A stretch of 64,000 bases of DNA from Lytechinus pictus (Eukaryota; Echinodermata; Echinoidea; Temnopleuroida; Toxopneustidae): assembly GCF_037042905.1 (NCBI RefSeq), contig NC_087247.1, forward strand, positions 39,717,920 through 39,781,919. The letters run 5' to 3'. This document shows, in pieces, positions 59,401 through 62,700 of this stretch. Below the pieces are notes generated by a model, which was not told where the DNA came from, searched no databases, and was given only the letters and a program-made list of their open reading frames with translations. Position 1 is the first letter of the stretch. The number at the start of each line of letters is the position of its first letter. The position numbers were made by a program, and so were the translations under genes.

Positions 59401-59480
59401 TTGGACAGTATGGTGATAACAAGAAACAAAGACAACCAGATGATGAGCAGGGAGGAGCAGCTTACTCAACATTTGTCTGA
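2560..59480 (+). CDS. L1-family neural cell adhesion molecule (neuroglian/L1CAM/NrCAM/neurofascin-like), 25 coding exons
   Basis: Whole coding span; exons are listed separately. Joining the 25 exons gives 3942 nt including the stop, about 1313 residues, in the usual size range for the family. Predicted order: signal peptide 1-19; Ig1 about 22-113; Ig2 117-216; linker 217-264; Ig3 266-363; Ig4 364-468; Ig5 469-567; Ig6 568-662; FN3-1 663-765; FN3-2 766-877; FN3-3 878-974; FN3-4 975-1074; FN3-5 1075-1170; transmembrane helix about 1182-1204; cytoplasmic tail 1205-1313. Every Ig domain has its two cysteines and core tryptophan. The tail has KGGKY after the membrane and FIGQY at 1287-1291. Known family members are surface adhesion proteins of neurons and epithelia that bind homophilically or heterophilically and anchor to ankyrin. 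Six Ig plus five FN3 plus FIGQY is diagnostic of the family. Invertebrates usually have one co-orthologue of the four vertebrate genes, so no single vertebrate symbol is given. Exon edges are inferred from splice consensus and phase, not transcript data. Confidence 0.93.
4634..4673. repeat. (AC)n microsatellite
   Basis: ACACACACACACACC repeated with minor interruptions in intron 1. Confidence 0.85.
5461..5900. repeat. Degenerate direct repeat pair in intron 1
   Basis: Unit 1 at about 5461-5580 and unit 2 at about 5588-5900, the second interrupted by the 198-bp MITE. Shared blocks include GCAAGTTTG, TTAAGATTGTGGGATA, ATTAACAACATTAT and TTATAGTATTG. Confidence 0.65.
5630..5827. mobile_element. 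MITE, 198 bp, with target duplication and paralogous empty site
   Basis: Ends are inverted: GGGCAATTCCATAAAAT on the left, and the right end reads GGGCAATTCCACAAAAT on the other strand. AGCA flanks both sides (5626-5629 and 5828-5831). The surrounding sequence is a second copy of a repeat at about 5465-5578 that lacks the insert: GATATAGCAG runs straight into TCTGATTG there. The element has no transposase and would depend on an enzyme supplied elsewhere. Confidence 0.7.
9285..9480. repeat. Probable dispersed repeat next to the Tc1 element
   Basis: TTTATTTATTTATTTTATTTATT followed by CCAGGATGACTCTGTCAGTGG and GAGGCCCTGGAATACAATAA. The layout resembles a repeat I recall from sea urchin genomes; no search was run. 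The Tc1 composite starts just downstream. Confidence 0.35.
9511..9768. repeat. Left outer end of Tc1 composite (TIR plus 3' flank)
   Basis: 258 bp between the TA target and the left transposase stop codon. It is inverted and nearly identical to 12158-12415. It contains CAATTTCACGCATG and TGTCTCTCGCATCA segments that are also recognisable in the central direct repeats, suggesting that subterminal motifs are shared between the 3' and 5' ends. Confidence 0.8.
9769..10797 (-). CDS. Tc1-like DD34E transposase, left copy
   Basis: Intact 342-codon frame starting MPRHHLSETDVARALG. The N-terminus has a helix-turn-helix (SQRRVARMMGVSHSVISRAN, about 23-42) and a second DNA-binding region to about 115. 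The catalytic triad is D153 (FTDES), D244 (MDDNARAH) and E279 (PDLNPIEHVW), with 34 residues between the last two, which is the DD34E spacing of Tc1-type enzymes. A longer frame begins at 10851, but its extra residues come from the central repeat and the ATG at 10797 matches the start of the other copy. Differences from the right copy: P55 for L, H203 for R, G264 for E. The absence of stops suggests recent activity. Confidence 0.9.
   Translation of the reverse strand: MPRHHLSETDVARALGMLEAGLSQRRVARMMGVSHSVISRANQRHRETGLYSERPRSGRPVSTTPRDDRYLTNLSLRNRFHSARRLNNDFAAATGVIVSTQTIRNRLHRANMHARRPAQCVPLTPAHRRIRLNWAREHVRWTRQQWRRVLFTDESRFSLDHNDGRSRVWRRPGERFADPCIAEHDRYGGGSVMVWGGITYANHTRLYVVPGGAMTGVRYRDEVLEPIVVPFAENVGQNIIFMDDNARAHRARVVTEFLEGQGIGRMEWPARSPDLNPIEHVWDMMGRSLEQLEAHPLGLQQLGVALEAAWDALDVRDINRLISSMRQRCEAVIAAGGGHTRY
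10805..11138. repeat. Two direct repeats of about 166 bp at the centre of the Tc1 composite
   Basis: Unit 1 starts at 10805 and unit 2 at 10971, both with CAGCTGTCCAG then ATGCCATCAAACACAATG. Each ends with AGCAATGCCAAGA, which in unit 2 is the start of the right transposase gene. The units differ at a number of positions and by a short indel, so they are older than the split between the arms. They read in the same orientation as the left outer end, as expected if they are 5' subterminal repeats belonging to the right copy. Confidence 0.75.
11129..12157 (+). CDS. Tc1-like DD34E transposase, right copy
   Basis: Intact 342-codon frame, 1029 nt with stop, the same length as the inverted left copy. 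The frame is also open upstream to an ATG at 11114, but 11129 (MPRHHLSE) matches the left copy. It has the same helix-turn-helix, GRPR-like SGRPVS at about 57-62, and triad D153, D244, E279. Only three residue differences from the left copy were seen. Such enzymes cut at the terminal repeats and insert at TA. It may still be functional; this was not tested. Confidence 0.91.
   Translation: MPRHHLSETDVARALGMLEAGLSQRRVARMMGVSHSVISRANQRHRETGLYSERLRSGRPVSTTPRDDRYLTNLSLRNRFHSARRLNNDFAAATGVIVSTQTIRNRLHRANMHARRPAQCVPLTPAHRRIRLNWAREHVRWTRQQWRRVLFTDESRFSLDHNDGRSRVWRRPGERFADPCIAEHDRYGGGSVMVWGGITYANRTRLYVVPGGAMTGVRYRDEVLEPIVVPFAENVGQNIIFMDDNARAHRARVVTEFLEGQGIERMEWPARSPDLNPIEHVWDMMGRSLEQLEAHPLGLQQLGVALEAAWDALDVRDINRLISSMRQRCEAVIAAGGGHTRY
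12158..12415. repeat. Right outer end of Tc1 composite (TIR plus 3' flank)
   Basis: Mirror of the left outer end, ending in AACTTTTTTTGAGTAGTG next to TA. Only scattered substitutions are visible against the left end. Confidence 0.8.
14523..14625 (+). CDS. Exon 2: first half of Ig1
   Basis: Acceptor TTTCAG ends at 14522 and donor GTAAGT is at 14626; phases are 1 in and 2 out. The translation starts DVPPSIVVQPEPVN and includes LLMRCEASGIPEPT, the B-strand cysteine of an I-set Ig domain. Pairs with exon 3 to complete Ig1. Confidence 0.9.
14700..14822. repeat. GACTTG/CAAGTC short-motif repeat (intron 2)
   Basis: Repeated words GACTTG, CAAGTC and GAGTCCAAG occur about ten times within 120 bp, ending CGACTTGGGTCTACAACTCTGG. 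Probably a degenerate dispersed repeat of the kind common in deuterostome genomes. Confidence 0.45.
15162..15320. mobile_element. Foldback MITE-like element C, ending 40 bp before exon 3
   Basis: Left end GGGCCCTGTTGCATAAAAGT then TACTATTATGGTAACTTTGC; the right end is the inverted copy with GGGCCCTGTTGCAGAAAAGT. About 159 bp with arms of about 48 bp. The middle has CCAATCACAATCAAGGA, similar to CCAATCAAAATCAGGGA in element B, so the families may be related. Confidence 0.72.
15361..15539 (+). CDS. Exon 3: second half of Ig1
   Basis: Acceptor CTCTAG ends at 15360 and donor GTAAGT begins at 15540; phase 2 in, 1 out. The translation has the core tryptophan (YKWEKNG), the LRIY strand, and the closing DNGIYQCFANN motif. 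A foldback MITE-like element ends only 40 bp before this exon. Confidence 0.93.
15957..16265 (+). CDS. Exon 4: complete Ig2 in one exon
   Basis: Acceptor CTCAAG ends at 15956 and donor GTAGGA begins at 16266; phase 1 in, 1 out. A single 309-nt exon encodes the whole second Ig domain: KMNCGGSGG (first cysteine), YVYWTDD (tryptophan), LVFSNVQPSDEKGYYCLAMNN (second cysteine). The other five Ig domains of this gene are split over two exons, so an intron has probably been lost here or never gained. The donor is weaker than most in this gene. Confidence 0.88.
18303..18446 (+). CDS. Exon 5: long Ig2-Ig3 linker with RFRR motif
   Basis: Acceptor GTGCAG ends at 18302 and donor GTATCT begins at 18447; phase 1 in, 1 out, 144 nt. 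It encodes 48 residues with no Ig features: TDDSQIPNISTKKEIAPK, then SRRFRRENTLLG, then SEHFYDESPSLHISKR. The RFRR fits the R-X-K/R-R consensus of furin-type proprotein convertases. Because length is a multiple of three and phases match, skipping it would join exon 4 to exon 6 in frame, so it could be an alternative cassette. The open frame and matching phases support it as an exon. Family conservation of the linker could not be checked. Confidence 0.68.
18930..19125. repeat. CT-rich low-complexity stretch
   Basis: CTCTCTCCC-type sequence over about 190 bp in intron 5, followed by a long T then G run near 19265. Confidence 0.7.
20195..20435. repeat. Inverted-repeat element in intron 5
   Basis: TTTTCAAGTTCAGTGTTGAA near 20195 pairs with TCAACACTGAACTTGAAATC near 20410-20430. 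Between them are AGCAGCTTCAACACC and a partly inverted GGTGCTGAGATCACATTCATT. Probably a diverged MITE; ends are approximate and no target duplication is clear. Confidence 0.5.
20591..20699 (+). CDS. Exon 6: first half of Ig3
   Basis: Acceptor TTTCAG ends at 20590 and donor GTAAGT begins at 20700; phase 1 in, 2 out. Encodes DLAPVSNQAAVLATKPAASE and FRIKCIAYGY, giving the first cysteine of Ig3. It joins to PTPDITW in exon 7. Confidence 0.9.
21666..21853 (+). CDS. Exon 7: second half of Ig3
   Basis: Acceptor CTCCAG ends at 21665 and donor GTAAGC begins at 21854; phase 2 in, 1 out. Encodes PTPDITWMLGEE, LVISNVDNSDSGTYTCTATN and SFSTVVSVE: tryptophan, D-x-G-x-Y-x-C and the G strand of an I-set Ig domain. 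Confidence 0.94.
22015..22155 (+). CDS. Exon 8: first half of Ig4
   Basis: Acceptor TATGTAG ends at 22014 and donor GTAAGA begins at 22156; phase 1 in, 1 out. Encodes APYFPTPPSDETKGPGESVQ then IDCLAQGVPSPNTVWLVNG, with the first cysteine and tryptophan of Ig4. Confidence 0.9.
23176..23349 (+). CDS. Exon 9: second half of Ig4
   Basis: Acceptor GATAG ends at 23175 and donor GTGAGT begins at 23350; phase 1 in, 1 out. Encodes RATISITNLQTTDSNVFQC followed by IATNKYREELTSVVLNVV, the E-F-G strands of Ig4 with its second cysteine. Confidence 0.91.
23736..23872 (+). CDS. Exon 10: first half of Ig5
   Basis: Acceptor TTTGTAG ends at 23735 and donor GTAAGG begins at 23873; phase 1 in, 0 out. Encodes IPARIPSFTPVTRRLSVLQD, then AEFICHVEGRPTPTITWTFKG, with the cysteine and tryptophan of Ig5. 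Confidence 0.92.
24417..24865. repeat. Degenerate tandem repeat with GTCAAAGGTCA blocks (intron 10)
   Basis: Three to four diverged units of about 120-150 bp. Each has AAGTCAAxGTxA, then about 20 nt later (G/A)AAATATCTxCTTTT, then a run of CTTGGTTCATTTATAT or similar. Units begin near 24421, 24570, 24689 and 24820. Family name not known to me. Confidence 0.5.
25368..25527 (+). CDS. Exon 11: second half of Ig5
   Basis: Acceptor TTTCAG ends at 25367 and donor GTGAGA begins at 25528; phase 0 in, 1 out. Encodes DDVEGRLVINDAVDVDEG, then VYECTAENTIDATVHSETD and ATLTVL, completing Ig5. Confidence 0.92.
25586..25621. repeat. (GAT)n microsatellite 59 bp after exon 11
   Basis: About twelve uninterrupted GAT/ATG units directly downstream of a T-rich stretch in intron 11. 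Confidence 0.9.
26414..26562 (+). CDS. Exon 12: first half of Ig6
   Basis: Acceptor AAACAG ends at 26413 and donor GTTAGT begins at 26563; phase 1 in, 0 out. Encodes TTIDVPPNDLTIKEGAVATF, QCEMSYDQELDRPTVIWMKG and DQELEADP, with the first cysteine and tryptophan of Ig6. Confidence 0.9.
26826..27017. repeat. SINE-like dispersed repeat (intron 12)
   Basis: Contains CTGCACTCAACCCAGGTGAG, GGGTACCTGGCAGG, ATTCCTTGAAATGCC, GCTGCAGGGCTAAAGCCAGG and ATATGCGCTG. I recall very similar sequence as a common interspersed repeat in marine invertebrates. Classification as a SINE is uncertain. Confidence 0.45.
27823..27958 (+). CDS. Exon 13: second half of Ig6
   Basis: Acceptor TTTCAG ends at 27822 and donor GTAAGC begins at 27959; phase 0 in, 1 out. 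Encodes DDNSLRIEDAMISDSGTYTC, VVKTTVDQNAGTVQEV and SAELTVK, closing the last Ig domain. Confidence 0.92.
28021..28140. repeat. Short (TAA)n followed by AT-AGC-rich repeat tail
   Basis: TAATAATAATAATAAT then GACTTATATAGCATCTTTTCC and AATGCGCTTAGAAG. The ATAAT run next to an ACTTATATAGC-type tail resembles a retroposon end. A similar ACTTGTATAGCAC occurs near 25652. Confidence 0.35.
28457..29162. mobile_element. Non-autonomous DNA transposon rich in GCGCA motifs (intron 13)
   Basis: Inverted ends CGGTTGACACTTGCACACATTG (left) and, on the other strand, CGGTTGACACTTGCACGCATTG (right) bound about 706 bp. The interior repeats short words such as GCGCATA, GAACTATGCG, GGCACGCA and CATGCGGGCC in both orientations, and is far richer in CpG than the AT-rich surroundings. 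No recognisable ORF. Confidence 0.65.
29870..30306. mobile_element. Possible short DNA transposon with GGGCCCC ends (intron 13)
   Basis: Left GGGCCCCTTGTCTGTG and right, inverted, GGGCCCCATGTCTGCGCACC about 436 bp apart. A further GGTGCGCAGACATGG lies inside at about 30086. Matching ends are short and no target duplication was identified, so this is tentative. Confidence 0.3.
30559..30719 (+). CDS. Exon 14: first half of FN3-1
   Basis: Acceptor GTGCAG ends at 30558 and donor GTAAGT begins at 30720; phase 1 in, 0 out. Encodes GRPEPPQQLELR, AVDIFWQPGNDNNAPIQYYM and IQYDTKWSDMRWQSQA. The P-x-P start, FWQPG tryptophan and I-x-Y-Y strand are typical FN3. Confidence 0.93.
31087..31314 (+). CDS. 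Exon 15: end of FN3-1 and start of FN3-2
   Basis: Acceptor GTACAG ends at 31086 and donor GTTGGT begins at 31315; phase 0 in, 0 out. Encodes HLQPFVDYRFRIIAVNEIGQ and SEPSNEIAPAGDPQPAAPSK, which close FN3-1, and then PTGVTGGGTNPQSMVIRWQ, which opens FN3-2. There is no intron at the FN3-1/FN3-2 boundary, unlike most domain boundaries here. Confidence 0.93.
31913..32078. mobile_element. Foldback MITE-like element B, copy 2 (intron 15)
   Basis: Reverse-complement relative of 1276-1442: CGTTTCATCAACATTTTTAT at the left, TGTCAGATCTGACAA inside, and GACTTGTCGGATAAAATGTC then CATGAAACGCTCCCAGGT at the right. It ends 137 bp before exon 16. Confidence 0.7.
32216..32471 (+). CDS. Exon 16: rest of FN3-2
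   Basis: Acceptor TTCAG ends at 32215 and donor GTAAGA begins at 32472; phase 0 in, 1 out. Encodes AIHPFYYGGDDFRYVIAFKP, VIQNYIVDARKPYEEFEF and SVQSVNSVGEAPEPVTYFGF. The aromatic YYGG-D-F-Y segment resembles the matching FN3-2 segment of L1-family proteins. Confidence 0.93.
33577..33692 (+). CDS. Exon 17: first half of FN3-3
   Basis: Acceptor CCCCAG ends at 33576 and donor GTAAGT begins at 33693; phase 1 in, 0 out. Encodes APSAAPSGVQVVAMSAQEVN, ITWDPVSQEDANGQLGGYN, an FN3 A-B-C strand region. The protein continues directly into VYYNA in exon 18. Confidence 0.92.
34313..34487 (+). CDS. Exon 18: second half of FN3-3
   Basis: Acceptor TGCAG ends at 34312 and donor GTAAGT begins at 34488; phase 0 in, 1 out. 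Encodes VYYNARTASGQSKQMCPQSP, LRDLQAATTYEITVKAFTGA and GEGPASDMVTVVTDSA. No dibasic convertase-type site is visible in this domain, whereas vertebrate L1 is cleaved at a basic site in FN3-3. Confidence 0.92.
34852..34971 (+). CDS. Exon 19: first half of FN3-4
   Basis: Acceptor TTACAG ends at 34851 and donor GTTTGG begins at 34972; phase 1 in, 1 out. Encodes PPGPVYKLTVDPFSYRLVLN, WQEPILTNGGLEGYKVKIQK, the A-C strands of FN3-4. The donor matches the consensus less well than its neighbours, but phase and joined sequence fit. Confidence 0.88.
35463..35642 (+). CDS. Exon 20: second half of FN3-4
   Basis: Acceptor TCCAG ends at 35462 and donor GTAAGT begins at 35643; phase 1 in, 1 out. Encodes VSESSETLDEEVAFEFMPED, then TKYRVEVRAYNEMGEGEISL and KEPTTFQEG, with the Y-R-V-E-V-R-A-Y-N FN3 core. 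The inserted acidic loop is rich in Glu and Asp. Confidence 0.92.
36164..36286 (+). CDS. Exon 21: first half of FN3-5
   Basis: Acceptor CTTTAG ends at 36163 and donor GTAAGA begins at 36287; phase 1 in, 1 out. Encodes RPSKPPAPEVDGTAPDHANF, TWDITNLNPTASLVEIQYKL. The second half of this domain lies 20.2 kb downstream. Confidence 0.88.
36635..37225. repeat. GAT/GGT-rich low-complexity stretch at start of the 20-kb intron
   Basis: Imperfect trinucleotide array (GATGATGAT, GGTGATGAT, GATAAT) over about 600 bp beginning about 350 bp after exon 21. The reverse strand shows a spurious serine-rich open frame caused by the repeat, not a gene. Confidence 0.8.
38399..38563. repeat. Homopurine tract (AAG/AGG)n
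   Basis: Runs of AAG, then GGA/GAG, then GGGGGA with only a few pyrimidines over about 160 bp. Open frames across it on either strand (Lys/Glu or Pro/Ser/Leu rich) are repeat artefacts. Such tracts can form triplex structures; that is inference. Confidence 0.85.
45329..45366. repeat. T-run joined to G-run
   Basis: About 25 T followed directly by about 12 G. The same kind of junction is seen near 19265-19289 and 24318-24330, and as C-then-A on the other strand near 18006-18026 and 56740-56757. Confidence 0.9.
47992..48031. repeat. 20-bp tandem duplication
   Basis: CCATCAGAGGGATATTTATC occurs twice in direct succession within the 20-kb intron. Confidence 0.9.
56441..56605 (+). CDS. Exon 22: second half of FN3-5
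   Basis: Acceptor TTACAG ends at 56440 and donor GTAAGG begins at 56606; phase 1 in, 1 out. Encodes DDKEFKTSEQFDVLDEDLIM, VSGLESSTTYTARLRVTNDA, GSTVSPTTEFKTTGT, with the L-x-x-x-T-x-Y-x-x-R-x-R-V-x-N FN3 core. The membrane-proximal domain ends here. Confidence 0.92.
56606..57859 (+). other. Intron 22, ending in duplicated acceptor
   Basis: About 1.25 kb with a C-then-A run at 56740 and otherwise nothing identified until the 94-bp duplication that contains the acceptor. Confidence 0.75.
57720..57907. repeat. Perfect 94-bp tandem duplication over the transmembrane-exon acceptor
   Basis: Copy 1 at 57720-57813 and copy 2 at 57814-57907, identical base for base. Each contains intron end, TAAAG acceptor and the first 48 nt of exon 23. 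Because 94 is not a multiple of three, splicing to copy 1 (exon start 57766) runs into TAA after about 30 residues. Confidence 0.95.
57860..57988 (+). CDS. Exon 23: transmembrane helix
   Basis: Acceptor TAAAG ends at 57859 and donor GTAAGT begins at 57989; phase 1 in, 1 out. Encodes GALADDGFVLG, a continuous Ile/Leu-rich membrane segment starting TWMIILIC, and the juxtamembrane SQKGGKYN. KGGKY directly after the helix is a family hallmark. The acceptor and the first 48 nt lie inside the second copy of a perfect 94-bp tandem duplication. The upstream copy of the acceptor (exon start 57766) would give an in-frame TAA, so the downstream one is chosen. Confidence 0.9.
57989..59266 (+). other. Introns 23 and 24 around the first tail exon
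   Basis: Intron 23 (57989-58774) starts with a CT-rich tract and has a repeated TGATGCCCT/TGCCC pattern at about 58170-58350. Intron 24 is 58863-59266. In other L1-family genes, tail exons near here can be alternatively spliced; no additional tail exon is visible. Confidence 0.7.
58775..58862 (+). CDS. Exon 24: cytoplasmic tail, first part
   Basis: Acceptor TTTCAG ends at 58774 and donor GTAAGT begins at 58863; phase 1 in, 2 out. Encodes VSDKEKQLNKDIESTPLKDD, GGFDEYKPPT. The K-E-K followed by an acidic stretch ending F-x-E-Y matches the general pattern of L1-family tails (K-E-K ... FGEY). Confidence 0.9.
59267..59480 (+). CDS. Exon 25: cytoplasmic tail with FIGQY and C-terminal STFV, stop TGA
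   Basis: Acceptor CTGCAG ends at 59266; phase 2 in; stop TGA at 59478-59480. Encodes GSQGSLDDSEHGSSETDSLK, EYADGETGKFDEEGSFIGQY (motif codons 59397-59411) and ends GGAAYSTFV. In the family, FIGQY binds ankyrin when its tyrosine is unphosphorylated and binds doublecortin-type partners when phosphorylated. The S-T-F-V end fits a class I PDZ ligand and resembles the S-F-V end of vertebrate NrCAM. Confidence 0.95.
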
Positions 59481-59765
59481 GAGTTTGCAAACTCATCATC
59501 AATTCAAACTCTCTTTGGATAAATATCGTTTGGACTTTTTAGATTCTTCTTCTTGAGTTGAAGCCCTGTTGGGCATGAGGGAAGCTGTGAATTGAACTTG
59601 GATTGAAGTGATAAGATTTTGTGATTATGCCAATCGCGATGATGTGTTCAAGTATGTTTCACCATGGTGTGGATCTGCTTTCTAATTGGAGAAATTTTGA
59701 GGTTGTGTTTGGTTAGAAACACCTTTTTCTGTTCTCAGTAAAATAAAAGTCCTTGTACTTATATC
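59481..59765 (+). other. Putative proximal 3'UTR
   Basis: Follows the TGA and runs to just past an AATAAA hexamer at 59742. No ORF continues. The true 3' end could be further downstream, since another AATAAA lies at 62789-62794. Confidence 0.5.
59742..59747 (+). promoter_or_regulatory. Candidate polyadenylation signal AATAAA
   Basis: First canonical hexamer after the stop codon, 262 bp downstream, in TAAAATAAAAGTCC. It is followed by a T-rich TTGTACTTATATC stretch. Use is inferred. Confidence 0.45.
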
Positions 59766-62700
59766 TTTAGCAATGTTGGCAATGTTAGGAGATTGAATTA
59801 AAAGTTTACAGCTATGTAAAGGATATGGATAAGTGTGTGCGCATTTAAGCGATATTCAAGTACAAGTTTGACCCTTTGTGATCTTAATTGTATATCTAGC
59901 TTTGATTCACAACCAGGAATGACAGATGTCACTTGTTTACAAAATTATGAATCCAAGAATGACCCAATGAGAGAAGAAAAAAGAATTGTGCACACATTTA
60001 TCAGTACCTTTAGCATACTTGTGTTTCTTGTTTACTACTGAAATTTAGAGTTTAGGTATAATGTTTATGTTTCTCCCTGGTATATCTAGTTCCTTTCTTT
60101 CCCCATTCGTTGGTGCTGTCATGTAATCAAGCAGTACTAAGAAGCATTTAGCATCTTGTTACCATTCTAATCATATTATGTGGATGTCAGTGATGAGAAT
60201 TGGGTGATATTATTTATGCTTCCTAAATATTCTCCTCATTCCACTCTGCTAGGTTTGAAGTAAATAGACTTTGACGGCCACGTATTAACCCATTGCCTAT
60301 AGTAATTAATCAGTCCATGTCATCAATTTATTGGAATGTGAGAATTTATCAGTCATTGGGTTAAATATTCAGCTGTGATGATTTGAAGCATGTCAGATGT
60401 TCTTGCCAAGCATTTATCATCACTCCTGCTTCAATATATGCCTATTTCTTTCATTTTTGCATTCATATTGGCTATATTTAGCCAGAACGTTGAGACAATC
60501 TCCAACCATCACATCTGCGAATGTGTCGACAAAAAGGAAATGTATGATGTGATTAGACCTACTTAGAAAAGCTGGTCACAGTGTTCTGTTTCATTAGATA
60601 TTCCCCAAAAGACATGGGCTGCTATGAGAAAACTTCTGCTGGCAGATAATATTGGAATGTGGCTTGCTCAGGAAACAAACTGTGGTGCAGAGCACACTGT
60701 ATGAGAAAGGGTCATACTGTTTATTCTTATTACTTTGCTGTCTAATGCAGTCATCCAGTACATCTTATTGCCTTGGTGTGTCCACAGATAATTCTGTATG
60801 TCAGACAGCAAGTTAATGAGAAAATGCCATATATTTAGAGTGCATGACATTGTCTTGTCTCACAAGATGACATATAGAGCAGTCCCTTACATTCTCTTCT
60901 CATTCCAAAGTAAACATTTAAACTTTGGCCCTGTAGCACAAAGTATAACAATTGGTCATACTATTGATATGTGTGATTGATTGCCCATAATGATAGCAAT
61001 GGAATCAGTTGTAAAAATTAGCCAATAATCAATTGCTTAGCTTTGTGGTATAGGAGCCTTGACTGCACATATAATTCCATAACCCGGCCAACAGTTGACA
61101 ACTTTGTTGATCCTTAATATAAAGTAACCTTGTTCCCCTGCATCCTATCTTTTTTTTACTTTTTCATCAAGATTTAAATTCATTAAATCAAACTATCATT
61201 ATCAGGTAACAAACCAATTTTTGTGTGATGAATTATATTTTATTTATTCAACTGATCATAGTCATCATATTTGGTAAAAGATAATGTTTTTAATTGTATC
61301 AAGAAATTAGATAATCTAAGCATACTAAATTCATGTCATTTTGTGTGTTTCATGGAAGCAACCAAATGCTTCAATATGGTGAATATAAACATCATTTTGG
61401 TTTACAAAGAAAAAAAGCTAGCATAGAATATAAGCTAGAATATGTTTTGCAATAGTTCTCATTTTTATATGTTCTTAAGGTGTACAAAGGTTTTTGACCA
61501 AGTCAAACATCTTGTATATTATTGTGAGTTTTATACTGTTTCAATTTTTTGAGATGCATTAAAAACCTTTTATTTTAAGTTTTACTTCCAGACTTTTACA
61601 AACTTAGAATGTATATTATCTTTATTTAGTCAACATGATAATTGCTTTAAAATTGATCATTCAAGCATTAAGCAAGTTTTCAGTAGCAGAAAATATTTTT
61701 CAAACAACTTGCTCAATCGAATTTGTTTGATTGTATTACTAATATCAATTACTTGATCAGATTCTGGGGTAATTTTTTTCCTCAGATTTAAAGATTATTG
61801 ATGGCTTTATTTTCATCATTAATCAGAATATTTCAATGCACTTCGTCTAACACAATGCAATTGTTTTTTTTATTTTAAGTTAACAATGATTTGGTTATTG
61901 TTTTGGAAAAAGTGTGTAAATTATGCATAATACAAGCTTTGTTGGTTAATTCATAGTCGTGGGAAATACCTTTTTTCACCTGTTAGTTCATTCCAGAATT
62001 AGATTTGAAAGGTTAATATGATTTCTGTAACTTTTCTCCATTTTTGCATTGTTTTAGAGCAGTGATATTTATTAGGATAATATAAAATCTGTTTGTAAAT
62101 AATTACAATGTGTTTATTGAGAGAGTTAGTTTATGTCAAGGTTTGAATTCACTTGGCTGAGAACTCGTGTGATCAACATGTGAAAATGAGATTGATATAG
62201 GTACTGTAAAATTGTGAGTGGTTTTATATCAACAGATTGTGATTCATTCTTATGCAATGACGAGAGTGATAGGCTAATTAATGCCTCTTACACTGACATG
62301 ACTTCATGTCACAGTCAAATGTTTTTAATATGGAAATAAGAATAAGGTGGTTTTTAAAAGAGCAATTGGACATGGACTTTTATTCTTTTCACCTGTAAAA
62401 TATTATGAAAAATTTGTGATAAAGGAATCACTTGCTTTCAAGCACATTTTAAAGGATTTATTGTTCAAATTATAATTGATGTTCCAAGCATTTGCATTTA
62501 AGATGGAGAATTGAGCAAACTTGTTTGTAAAAGTTCCTGAAATGTATTTTTTTCATCGTGTAAACTTTCACAGTGCAAATTGATCAGTGTGTCGCGAGCG
62601 ATATGATATTCACTTTTACATAGTCGTATATACTTGTAGATAATGATACTTGGGTCAGGAGTAAAGATAATTATGGGGAAATATTGTGTTCCATTGCATG

